Source of the DNA: Eonycteris spelaea
Lineage: Eukaryota > Chordata > Mammalia > Chiroptera > Pteropodidae
NCBI GenBank assembly: GCA_003508835.1
Contig: PUFA01000084.1
Span: 2,418,001 to 2,482,000, forward strand
Length of the DNA stretch: 64,000 nt
Direction of reading: 5' to 3'
Part shown: piece by piece, positions 1-9,978 of the stretch
Position numbering within the stretch: the stretch's first letter is position 1
Layout of the letters: each line of letters begins with the position of its first letter
The notes under the pieces: generated by a model
Told to the model about the DNA's origin: nothing
The model's database searches: none
Seen by the model: the letters and a program-made list of their open reading frames with translations, nothing else
Made by a program: the position numbers and the translations under genes

Positions 1-59
1 AGTGCTTACAGAGAAATTTTTAGCTTTTATGCTCTGCTGATTTAAAAAAATATGTCCAG

Positions 60-590
60 GAAATCTTACATGCTCTGCTTTTTAAGAGGTAGAGCTTAAT
101 TTCCCTTCCTTTCAGCGTGGGATACATTTAGTTACTTCTTCTAGTGAATAGATTAAGACAGAAGTAACAGTATATCACTTCTGAAAATAGATTATAAAAA
201 AAAGCCTGTCCATTTTGGATGTCCTCTATCTAAGGGGTCATTTATCTCGGAGAGAGTGAGTATCTGTTTCAGGACACTCAGACACCTTGAGTGACCCATG
301 TGGCAGGAACCTGAAGTCTTTGGCTGACAGGAGAAAAGGACTAAAGCCTGCCCCAAACATATGCTTGATCTTAGAAAATAGATGATCCCCTAAACATGCC
401 TTCAGATGAGACTGCAGCCCTGTCAACAGTTTGATTATGAACTAAAGAGAGAACTTGAGTAAGAACCATTCAGCTAAGACACTCCCAAATTTCTGACCCA
501 TAGAAACTTTGGAATAAGAAATGTTTGGTTTTTTTAAGCTTCTAGATTTGGGGTAATTTATTACATAACAATATATGAGTAACAGTGGTT
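60..590 (+). mobile_element. 5' LTR of a MaLR (MLT1-like) endogenous retrovirus
   Basis: This is a diverged LTR. Its 3' third carries the MaLR signature: a 'cctgacccatagaaac'-like stretch at about 495-510, then a degenerate polyadenylation region, then 'ggggtaatttattac' at 550-564, ending near 590. The same order recurs at 2,455-2,546, which I read as the partner 3' LTR. The sequence following 590 matches MaLR internal DNA, so this is the 5' copy of a provirus-like element. The left edge is soft and was placed by comparison with the length of the 3' copy. The exact subfamily (MLT1C/D or a relative) is not settled by eye. Confidence 0.7.
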
Positions 591-2030
591 TTGATACTGA
601 GAATGGAGTGTTACCATAATAAAAAACCTAAAATGTTGGAGTGACTTAGACACCAGTCAATGGGCTTTGTAGAGACTTGTTAGCAAAAACATGAAACACC
701 TTTAAGAAATTCTTAACAGAATCACATGGTCTCAGATAAGGCTGCTGGTGAGGACATTCAGGAAAGTGAAGTAAATGTTATTGGAAACTGGGAGAAGGAG
801 GATCCTTGCTACATAGTAGCAGAAAGTGAAACATGGACAATATCAGTCATATTGAAAATAGAATATATACTTACTAAACTAGATGATCTGGGTAAGGATA
901 TTTCTATCCAGTTTTGAATGTGCTGATGTTTTTTTTCTTGCTGTTTAACATAAAATTCAAGAGGGGAGAGGTAAATTAAGAAATGCTATTAAACGAAGGA
1001 GCTTAGAACTTGACAGTTTTTAAAATTTTGTCTCTAGAGACAACTAATGATAAAACTTAACAATGGCTTCTCAGAAAAGATAAAACCCAGTGCACTAATG
1101 CTTAGATCAATCTGTGACTACAAAATCTTTTGTTAAGATCTTAGAAAGATCAACAGTGGTATATCAGGGTGCTATTCAGTCAAATAAAAATGCTCTCTAA
1201 AGAGATTAAAGATGTACTTCATGCATCTCAATAGGACTTTTAGGAAGCTACATGGTGTTTTTCCCTCAGCCTTTACATTAGAAACTCCAAATATAGAAAT
1301 ATAAAAGGCCTATCTTAAAGAAATATATGCGTGTAACTTTTGTCTAATGGAGTAGGTAGGCTCTTGGAGGAATTGCAGATCCACAAAAGTTTTTAAAGAA
1401 TTATCTATGTGGAAACATCACCGCTTGATGGAAAGGTCTAAAGACAGTACAACATGAAGTGGAAAAAAAAAAAAGGTTTCCCCCTAAATTCTTCCAACAG
1501 GTAGGAGGTGGAGGAAACTACTCAGCTACAAATAGATGCTGCCTTTCGTGATAAAGGAAAGAAGATCCAGAAGGTAGAACCAAGAGCCTAGAGGGCAGAG
1601 CTGAGAGCCACAGGAAATTGTTTCCAGCTTTGAGATCTACAAAGAATTTTCAGTATTTGCCTGGCTAGATTTCAGAATTGCTATAGACTTATTTGTGCTA
1701 GTGATTCCACCTACTGTATTTCCTCGTTTTAAACAGGTAATGCTATAGCAATATTCTATGCCTTCTCTACTACTGTATATTGGGTTTATGTGAGGCGGGC
1801 AGTTTTTCATTTTAGTTTCACAGGTCTACAGACTTGAGAGAAACTGTATTTCAGGGGCTATAAGTTAAGGAACTAGACCCAAGGAGCAATATTCACACTT
1901 GGGCCTGATTTAAGTGACGAGATTCTGAATTTAGAGCTGATTTGACAATGAAATGGGACAGCTGGGAGTTTCGGAGGGGAAGAATAAATTTTACGTGTAG
2001 GAGGAAAGTAAAAAGATTTTGGTTGGAAGT
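591..2030 (+). mobile_element. MaLR (ERVL-MaLR) internal region, non-coding remnant
   Basis: The stretch after the LTR resembles MaLR internal sequence: 'tttgatactgagaatggagtg' type DNA at 589-610, a 'ggaaactgggagaaggagga' motif near 783-802, and near the 3' end 'cacttgggcctgatttaagtg' like DNA at 1,897-1,917 followed by 'gacagctgggagtttcggag'. MaLR internals do not encode a usable set of retroviral proteins, and none is present here; the 63-codon frame at 726-917 is a fragment. A run of twelve A occurs near 1,464. Confidence 0.68.
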
Positions 2031-2546
2031 TTGATTGTTGTAAAAATTCCACAAATTGTTTTATACTTCTCCCTTTAGAAGAAAGGTCTTCATTCTCTTG
2101 CAGTTAAGCATGGAATAGACATAGTGATCAGACTGACAGAAACTATCATATGCCATGTCACATATGAGATTAGATCATAGAAAAATTGCAGCTTCCAGTT
2201 GGTATGCACTTTCTCACTTTCAGATCCGAGATAAGCCAGAGCCTTACCACAAGTTCACTCAGGCAGCCTATGGAGAGTATCACATGGTGAAGAATAAGTC
2301 TCTGGCCAACAGTCAGCAGAGAATCTCAGCCTGTCGACAACCATGTTGGGGAGTTTGGAAGTATATTCTTTGAGTTCGACTTTCAAGTAAAACTACAGGT
2401 CCAGCTATTTCATAAAAAACCTTAGGGCAAAATCACCTACCTCTGCCATTGCTGCATTCCTGATTCATAGAGACTGTGAAAAAAATGTTTTCAAGCTACT
2501 GTGTTTCCTGGTAATTTGTTACGCAATATTAGAGATCTAATACAAA
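2031..2546 (+). mobile_element. 3' LTR of the MaLR element
   Basis: The block ends with 'ggtaatttgttacgcaat' at 2,510-2,527 and closes on 'ctaataca' at 2,537-2,544, a typical MaLR LTR terminus. Upstream, 'ccaacagtcagcagagaatc' (2,306-2,325) and 'gtcgacaaccatgttgggga' (2,333-2,352) match MLT1-class LTR sequence. With the copy at 60-590 it brackets about 1.44 kb of internal DNA. The 72-codon frame at 2,155-2,373 lies inside it and is not a gene. Confidence 0.7.
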
Positions 2547-2589
2547 TATTTATAACAGAAAAATAGCAAAGTCTCAAATCAATAGCCTA

Positions 2590-2857
2590 TGCCTTCTTCT
2601 TAGAAACTAGCAAGTGATGGCAAATTAAACACAAAGTAAGCAAAAGAAAGTAAATAATAAAGAACATAAATTGATTAAAGTAAAGTCCTAAAGATAATGA
2701 AAAATTGGTAGAGATAAAAGGTTTTTTTTGAAGTCAAGAAAATGGAAGGGAAAATAAAACTCTAAGACTCATCAGAAAATCAAAGGAGAGAAGACATTCC
2801 AATAACGAAAATGAGAGCAGTTATGTTCTTATAGATCATTTATATATTTATAGAGTA
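2590..2857 (+). mobile_element. Sense L1 ORF2 fragment, left part of a host interrupted by Tigger
   Basis: This stretch resembles L1 ORF2 DNA from the endonuclease to reverse transcriptase linker: 'agcaaaagaaagtaaataat' near 2,639 and 'aaaggagagaagacattcca' near 2,783. It stops at the TA that begins the Tigger element, and its continuation resumes at 7,088 in the expected order, so 2,590-2,857 and 7,088-8,315 were once contiguous. Many stops and frameshifts; not coding. Confidence 0.78.
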
Positions 2858-3345
2858 CAGTCATGTGGCACATATTGACAGTCTGGTCAGCAATGGACTG
2901 CATAAATGATGGTGGTACCATAAGTTTAACATAGAGCTGAAAACTTCCTATTGCCTAGTGATGCCATACATTTTAACATTCTAGCACAATGCATTACTCA
3001 CGTGTTTGTGGTGACACTGGTGTAAAAAAATCTACACTGCCAGTCGTATAAAAGTAAAGCACATATAATTATATATGGATCATTATACTGAACGATAATA
3101 AAAGACAGTGTTACTGTTTTATGTATTTACTATACCATATTAAACCATTTTTTATTATTTTAGAGTATATTTTTTCCACTTACATAAAAAAAAATGTTTC
3201 CTGCAAAACATTAGGCTGTGTTATGTTGCCAGGAGCCTTACACATCCTGTGTTTACCACGTCTCTTGATTGCATCGCTCTCTTCTGCTCGATTTAATCTT
3301 ATATTGTTTTATAAATTTACTTTTGCCTAAGTGTACATTAAAGTC
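2858..3345. mobile_element. Tigger3/Tigger4-type DNA transposon, left half
   Basis: The element begins CAGTCATGTGGCAC immediately after a TA dinucleotide (2,856-2,857). The following 300 bp match my memory of the Tigger3/4 consensus closely, including 'cattactcacgtgtttgtgg' (2,992-3,011) and 'ttactgttttatgtatttac' (3,111-3,130). Tigger elements are pogo-like members of the Tc1/mariner superfamily and move by a cut-and-paste transposase that targets TA. This copy is a non-autonomous derivative with no transposase frame. It is split at about 3,345 by an antisense L1. Confidence 0.85.
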
Positions 3346-3769
3346 TTTTCTTGTTTTTTTAATGATTTTTAATTTTCCTTTACAGTTGACATACAATATT
3401 ATATTAGTTTCAGGTGTACAACATAGTGATTAGACAGTTATTTAACTTACAAAGTCATCACCCTGATAAATCTAGTACCCATCTGACACCATACATAGTT
3501 ATTACAATATTATTGACTCTGTTCACTATGCTATACCTTATATCCCCATGACTGTTTTGTAATTACCAATTTGTACTTCTTAATCCTTTCCTCTTTTTCA
3601 CTCATCCATTCCCTTCCTATCTGGCAACCATCAAAATGTCCTCTGTATCTATGAGTTTGTTTCTGTTTTGTTTTGTTTTTTTTAGATTCCACATGTAAGT
3701 GAAATCATATATTTGTTTTTCTCTGTCTGACTTATTTCACTTAGCACAATACCCTTTAATAACCATTTT

Positions 3770-3987
3770 GTTGCAGATGGCAAGATTTCATTATTTTTTT
3801 ATGGTTGAGTAATATTCCATTGTACATATGTACCACTTTCTTTTTATCTGTTCACTTATTGATAAACACTTAGGTTGCTTCCACACTTTGGCAACTGTAA
3901 ATAATGCTGCAATGAACATATGGATGCATATGTCTTTTAAAATTGGTATTTTGAGTTTCTTTGGATAAATATGCATAAATGTAAGTA
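3770..3987 (-). pseudogene. L1 ORF2p carboxyl-terminal remnant
   Basis: The minus-strand frame at 3,791-3,976 contains MFIAALFTVAKVWKQPKC and CTMEYYSTIKK, matching the conserved C-terminal segment of mammalian L1 ORF2p. Only about 60 codons stay open. It is a fragment of the L1 at 3,346-6,679 and is not functional, since endonuclease and reverse transcriptase sequences do not precede it in the right order. Confidence 0.85.
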
Positions 3988-4262
3988 CTGAGTCCTTCTT
4001 TATCTCTTGTTATAGCCTTTGTTTTAAATTCTATTTTGTCTGGTGTAAGTATTGCTACCCCAGCTTTTTTCTTTTTCATTTCTATTTTTATGAAATAGTT
4101 TTTCTACTTCTTAACTTTCAGTCTATGTGTATCTTTTGATCTGAAGTGAGTCTCTTGTGGGCAGCATATGTAAGGGTCTTGTTTTCTTATCTATTCAGCC
4201 CCCTATGTGTTTCGATTGAAACATTTAATCCATTTTCATTTAAAGTAATTGTTGATAGACAT
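3988..4262 (-). pseudogene. L1 ORF2p amino-terminal (endonuclease) remnant
   Basis: On the minus strand the sequence TITLNENGLNVSIETHRG matches the beginning of L1 ORF2p, where the endonuclease domain starts. Further along, DNA corresponding to roughly the first hundred residues is recognisable up to about 3,990. There it joins directly to the ORF2 C-terminus, marking an internal deletion. In-frame stops and a frameshift are present. Confidence 0.8.
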
Positions 4263-4299
4263 GTAGTTATTGCCATTTTATTATTCATATTTTTTATCT

Positions 4300-5400
4300 C
4301 TTTTTTTCCCCGTCTTAAAGAAGTTCCTTTAACATTTCTTGTAATACTAGTTTGGTGTTGATGAAGTCCTTTCACATTTTTTTTTTTTTTTTTTTTTGAT
4401 CTGGGAAGCTCTTTACCTGTCCTTGATTCTAAATGGTAGCTTTTCTGGGTCAAGTAATCTTGGTTGTAGATCCTTGCTTTTCATCACTTTGAATATCTCA
4501 TGCCAATCCCTTCTGAGCTACAAAGTTTCTGTTGAGAAATCTACTGACAGTCTTATGAAAGCTCCCCTGTAGGTAACGAACTGCTTTTCTCTTGCTGCTT
4601 TTAAGATTCAGTCTTTGTATTTAACCTTTGACATTTTAATTATGATGTGTCTCAGTGTAGGTCTCTTTGGGTTCATCTTATTTGGGACTCTGCACTTCCT
4701 GTGCTTGTATGTCTATTTCCTTTGCTAACTTAGGAAAGTTTTCTGTTACTGTTTCTTCAAATAGGTTCTCAATTCCTCTCTCTTCTCCTTTTGTTATCTA
4801 TATTATGCGAATGTTGATTCACTTGATCTTGTCCCAGAGGTCTCTTAAACTATCTTCACTTTTTTGGATTCTTTTTTCTTCTTGCTGTTTTGATTGGGTG
4901 TTTTCTGCTACCTTGTCTGCCAAATCACTGATTTGATCCTTGGTTTCATTTAATGTAACTGTAAATTAATGTAAATTAATTTCTTCTAATGTAGTCTTCA
5001 TGTCAATATTGTATTTTTCATTTCAAAATGGTTCTTTATTTCTTTGTTTTCTGTCTACATTTTTCTGTTTTGTTTCTCTTTGTTGAAGTTCTCACTGAGA
5101 TCATCGAACAGCCTTATAGCCAGTGTTTTGCACTCTGTGTCTGGTAGATTATTTGTCACCATTTTGTTTAGATTTTTTTTCTCAAGTTTTGTTCTGTTTT
5201 TTCATTTGGGACATGTTTCTTTGTCTCCTCATTTTGACTGCCTCCCTGAATTTGTTTCTTTGTATTAGGTAGGGATGCTATGTGTCCCAGTCTTGGAAGA
5301 GTGGCCTTATGTAGTAGGTGTCCTGTCTGGCTCAGTGCCTCAGTCTCCCTGCTCATCTGATCCAGATGCTCCAGGTGTATCCTTTGTGTGGATTGTGTAG
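4300..5400 (-). pseudogene. L1 ORF1p remnant
   Basis: Minus-strand translation around 4,440-4,600 gives a degraded version of the ORF1p C-terminal domain: a 'TETL..RRDWHEIFKVMK' like stretch, then 'LQPRLL', then 'KLPFRIK'. ORF1p is the RNA-binding coiled-coil trimer of L1. The upstream part, toward 5,400, is the less conserved coiled-coil and N-terminal region and is assigned only by position. Poly-T at 4,377-4,397 and several stops break the frame. Confidence 0.7.
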
Positions 5401-6679
5401 GACCTCCTGTTGTAGTTGAGCCTGTTGGCACATCAGTGAGAGGGCTTGACCCTCAGGCTGAATGGTTGTGAAGACTGGCATGGCTATAGTGGAAGGGATG
5501 TAGTGTAGGGACTGACCTTATAGAGCATGATTCACATTAGTGGGGTTCTGGCGCCTACCCAGTCTGCCCTATGGGAGTTTTGTTTGTTGAGGTGGTGGGA
5601 TGGTGCTCTGGTGTGGACTGAAGCTAGCCACCAGGTATTTTGGTTCTGAGGCCTCTTGAGAGGGGCTCTGGTGTGGGCCAAGACAGATGCTGCCTGTGCC
5701 CTGCCTGGGGCTACTTGGTATGAGCTACAAAGTTATCTACATATGGTTGCCACTAGTTCTGGGCCTAAAGGTGCTTCATAGAGGAAAAGTTGTGAACTGA
5801 GGCTGGCTGCCTCTAGAGCCAAGGTTGGGCTGCTTAGTAAGAGGTGCAGGGTGTGCTGAGGTCAGATGCTCTCATTTGGGGTTTGTGAACCTTTGAGAAA
5901 TTTTAGGAAAGTCTGCAGCATAAACCAATAAAGGCCATTTGTATGGAAAAGCCACTGGAATCAGCTTCGGTGGGCTAGCAAGTTGGGTGGTGCAGTGTCT
6001 CAGGAAATCACCAAGGTTGGGGCAATGGTTTTAGTCAAATTGATGGAGACTCAGATATGGTGGTTACCTGCATCTGTGTGCTGGGTGTTGGGAGGGCTCA
6101 ACAAAGGAACAATGGCTTCTGCCAGTGCTTCTGTATGGGAGAGAGCTACCTCTCAGCCTTACCCTGCCAGACAATTTGCTTCCTCCTTGTATGTCCATTT
6201 TCGAGCTGCTGCCCCAGCGTTGGAGTTCAGAGAAAATGAATCCATCAGGGAGTAAGTCCATAGGTGGTCCCTTTAAGAAGAACACCTGGGACTCACTCTG
6301 TCTCACTAAGCCAGATCCCCACTGGCTTTCAAGTGCAGAAGTTATGGGAACTTATCTTCTTGGCATTGGAACCCTGGGCTGGGGAGCCTCACGTGGAGCT
6401 AGGACCCCTTGTTCTTTCAGATGAACCTCTGCAGCCAAGATATCCTTCCTGATTTTTAACTGCCACATGCAAGTGTGGGACCAGCCCATTCTGCATCTTC
6501 ACCCCTCCTACCAGTCTCACCATAGCCACTTCTGTATATCCTTAGTTGTAGGGCTTTTGTTCAGCTAGACTTCAGGCAGTTCTCAATGATGATTATTCTA
6601 GTTTAGTTATAATTTTGATGTGGTCATGGATAGGTGAGCACAGCATTTGCTTACTCTTCAATCTTGATTGGAAGTTCCA

Positions 6680-7087
6680 AAGTAAATCTTTATGAAGTCC
6701 ACTTTATAAATTCCACAGAAGTATATAGTAATATCCTAGGCCTTCACATTCGCTCACTACTCACTCACTCACACCTAGAGCGACTTCTGGTCCTGCAAGT
6801 TTTATTCATGGTTACTGACCTACACAAGTGTACCAATTTTTATCTCTTATACCATATTTTTATGTTTGGATACAAATACGTACATTGTGTTCTAATTGCA
6901 TCTAGTATTTAGTACAGTAACATGATTTTTGTAGCCTAGGAGAAATAGGCTATACCATATACTCTATGTGTACAGTAGGCTATACCGTTGAGGTTTATGT
7001 GAGTGCACTCTGTGATGCTCACACAACAACAAAATCTCCTAATGACACATTTCTCAGAACATATCCCCATTAAGTGTCACATAACTG
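6680..7087. mobile_element. Tigger3/Tigger4-type DNA transposon, right half
   Basis: This continues the Tigger copy after the L1. 'cctaggccttcacattcgct' (6,736-6,755), 'tgtagcctaggagaaatagg' (6,931-6,950) and 'catttctcagaacatatccc' (7,048-7,067) match the consensus in order. It ends with the inverted repeat GTGTCACATAACTG at 7,074-7,087 followed by TA (7,088-7,089), mirroring the left end. The intact TA duplication shows that the element ends where expected. Confidence 0.85.
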
Positions 7088-8315
7088 TACCAGAAACAAT
7101 GTACATCAATAAAGTCAGTAACTTAAGATGAACTGGACAAAATTTGTAAAAGATACAAACTGCCAAAGACCACTAAAGAATGAACAGGTAACCTGCATGC
7201 TCCTGTATTTATTAAAGTCATTTCATTTATAATTAAAAATACCCCAAAATTGAAAACACCAAGCCTACATGGATCCACTGATGAATTCTCTACATTTACA
7301 AAAAAAAAAAAAAAAAAAAAAAAAGTCCTGCACAAGCTTTTCTAGAAGATAGAAGAGATAGAGAAAATATCTCATTGGGTTTATTTAGTAAGGCCTAGAT
7401 TATTTTAATACCAAAACCAATCAAAGATACTGCAGGTAAATAAAACTACAGATGAACATTTCTCATGCATATAGTCACAAAAATTCTTAACAAGATTTCA
7501 GCAAAAAAGCCAATTAATATATAAACAAATAATACATTATGAAAAAATGAGGCTTATTGACAGAATGTAAAGTTCATTCAACTTTTAAAAATCAACATAA
7601 TCCACCGCATTAAAAAAAAAGAAGCATACAGTTATCTCAGTGGATGTAAATAGTATTTGGAAAAATTCAATATTCATTCATTATGGAAACTCATCACATT
7701 GGACATTGAAGGGAATTTCCTCATCATGGTAAAGAAAATCTACAAAGTATCAGTGTACTTAATATGAAAGACTGCATGCTTTTCCTCTAAGATGGGGAAA
7801 AAATTTTTTTTTTTAAATCTGTTCTACATTTTTTCTATTCAACATTGTAATGGAGAACCCAATCAGAAAAATAAGGTAAGAAAAAGAAATATCTATCATA
7901 CATATTGGAAAGGAAGGAATAAAACAGTATTTATTTGTTTGTGACATGCTCATTTATGTATAAAATCATAAATAATCTATTTATAAAAAGGTACTAGCTA
8001 TAATAAGTGATTTTAACAAGGTCAATATATAGCAAGGTGAATATGGAAAAATCAACTGTATTTCTATATGCTAGCAATGAACAGTTGAAATTGAAATAAA
8101 AAATGCCATTTACAATAGCTACAATAATCTCAGATACTTAAAGGTAAATCTTATAAACCTGCATTGAAAACTATAAAACATTGTGGAGCTAAATTAGGAG
8201 AAAATAAATGGAAAGATATACAGTGTTTATTGGTCAGAAGACCCAATATTGTCCAGTATCATTTCTCTTCAAATTGTATTATGCGTTCAATAGAATTGTT
8301 ATCAAATACCAAGCA
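7088..8315 (+). mobile_element. Sense L1 ORF2 (reverse transcriptase region), right part of the Tigger host
   Basis: This resumes the L1 interrupted at 2,857: 'aacttaagatgaactggaca' at 7,120-7,139 continues the ORF2 order. Later 'agcaatgaacagttgaaatt' and 'ttacaatagctacaataatc' lie in the thumb/C-terminal part of the reverse transcriptase. The plus-strand frame from 8,164 gives KTIKHCGAKLGENKWKDIQ, a decayed version of the ORF2 'NYKTL...RWRDI' segment. A 25-A run at 7,300-7,324 expanded inside it. Inactive. Confidence 0.8.
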
Positions 8316-9140
8316 GATTTTAATAGCTTTATTGAGATATTTATCATACAATAAAATTAACCCAATTAAAGTGTACAATTCAGAGACTTTTAGTATATTC
8401 ACATAGTTGTGCAACTGTCACCAAGATAAATTTTAAAGCATTTTTAGTACCACAGAAAGAAACTCTGCCCATTAGCAGCCACTTATCCCTGTCATCCTCA
8501 GCCCTGGGAAACCACTAATATGCTTCTTGTCTCTATGGACTATTCTGGGCATTTCATATAAATGGAATCATGTAATGTATGGTCCTTTGTGATTGGTTTC
8601 TTTAACTTAGCAGAATGTTTTCAAGTTTTATCCATATTGTACCACATATCAGTATTTCATTTTTTTATTGTCTAATGATATTTTGTTGCAAGAATATACC
8701 ATATTATGTTTATTCATCACTTGATGAGCATTTGTGTTATTTCCACTTTTTGACTCTCATGAATAATGCTGTATGAACATTCATATACAAGTTTTTGCGT
8801 GTCCATATGGTTTCATTTCTCTTGGATGTATATCTAAGAATGGAATGTCTGGATCATATTGTACCAACATGTTTAACATTTAACTTTCCCAAAGTGACTG
8901 CATAACTACATTCCCACCAACAATGTGTCAGCATTAAAATTTCTCTATATCCTCACCAACACTTATTATTATCTGACTTTTTGATTCTAGTTATCCTAGT
9001 AGGTTTGAATTGGTATGTTATTATGGTTTTGATTTGTAGTCCCCTATTAAATAATAATATTGAGTATATTTTTATATGCTTATAGTACATTTATTCATGT
9101 TCTTTGGGAAAATGTCTATTCAAAACCTTTGCCTATTTTT
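8316..9140 (-). mobile_element. Antisense L1 3' end, 5' truncated
   Basis: This starts with 'tttattgagatatttatcat' like 3' UTR DNA (8,331 on) and then follows the antisense ORF2 order: 'cataaatggaatcatg' type (8,555-8,575), the 'tatttccactttttgactct' region (8,738-8,757), 'ttcccaccaacaatgtgtca' (8,911-8,930) and 'atgtctattcaaaacctttg' (9,112-9,131). The 3' UTR type is that of an older L1M subfamily. It separates two sense-strand parts of the host L1 (7,088-8,315 and 9,150-9,611). Confidence 0.82.
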
Positions 9141-9149
9141 TTAAGGACT

Positions 9150-9611
9150 TGATCAGCCTAGTTGTTCACCTCAGCAATAAAAACACCTAACTACTGATAC
9201 ATCCAACAACATAGATAAAGCTCAAAAACGTTATGCTGAGTGAGTGAAAATGCAAAAGGATTCATATTCTATTATTCCATTTATATGAAATTCTAGAGTA
9301 GACAGAATTATATTGTAGTAAACTATAAAAGCAGGAGAGTATTTGCATCCGGGAGTTGGGCTGATGGGTAAGGAGTGTAAGTGGACTATCTGGAATGATA
9401 GTGATGAACTCTGGTTTGGTAGGTATTTGGGTTCCATAGGTGTACACATCAGTCAAAACTCAGTGAATGGTAAATTGAGGTTCCCGCATAGCTGTATTCT
9501 AAAAATACCAATAAACAAATACTGAATTCTTGTTAATGCTATGTATACTGAAGTGTTAACATGTATACTGAAGTGAGGTGTAATTCTTTACTTGTCACAT
9601 GGGAATTTCTA
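9150..9611 (+). mobile_element. Sense L1 ORF2 C-terminus and 3' UTR
   Basis: 'caacaacatagataaagctc' (9,204-9,223), 'ttatgctgagtgagtgaaaa' (9,231-9,250) and 'ccatttatatgaaattctag' (9,277-9,296) are the conserved sense-strand end of L1 ORF2 and the start of the 3' UTR. 'taatgctatgtatactgaagt' near 9,534 is L1M 3' UTR, and its second half is repeated immediately (9,541-9,574). It is probably the downstream end of the host at 2,590-8,315, with DNA lost where the antisense L1 sits. Confidence 0.75.
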
Positions 9612-9978
9612 AAAAGAAAAGTGCTATGTAGGGGTCAGAAATGGGAGAATAAGAATCACTCTTTGAAGATTGCCCCTGAGTGGAATTGTTTGTTCTGACT
9701 TAGTTCGTTTTAGGAAAGTTTTCTTTAACTTTTTGTTGTCACTTTCCATGTTGCTGGATCTTTGGTTTTCATTTTGTAATACTCCTGCATATTGCAGGAA
9801 TAATTTCATTTTGTCTTCTAAATCAGCGGGCTTCTTTTATTGTTACATGTATGTAATTTGGCTGCAGTTTTGTTTTGCTTTCTTATTTTGCTGGTATTAT
9901 TGATCCTTTCCCCTTTTTTTTTAACAACTTTTAAAAAATATTTGAAAGAAAAAGTAGAGTCTTTCCATATGACACAGA
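9612..9978. other. Unassigned AT-rich spacer
   Basis: I recognise no repeat family. The plus frame at 9,670-9,903 and the minus frame at 9,624-9,809 are low-complexity chance frames. Confidence 0.5.

Larger units (their letters stand above)
3346..6679 (-). mobile_element. Antisense L1 with most of ORF2 deleted, inserted in the Tigger element
   Basis: Read on the minus strand this L1 runs 5' region (about 5,400-6,679), ORF1 (about 4,300-5,400), the start of ORF2 (about 3,990-4,262), then jumps to the ORF2 carboxyl end (3,770-3,987) and the 3' UTR and tail (3,346-3,770). About 3.3 kb of ORF2, including the whole reverse transcriptase, is missing, while the 5' region is long and GC-richer. Possible degenerate target-site copies are 'aagtgtacattaaagtc' at 3,329-3,345 and 'aagtaaatctttatgaagtc' at 6,680-6,699; both align with the same Tigger position. 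A run of 21 T lies at 4,377-4,397. It is an old, inactive copy. Confidence 0.85.
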
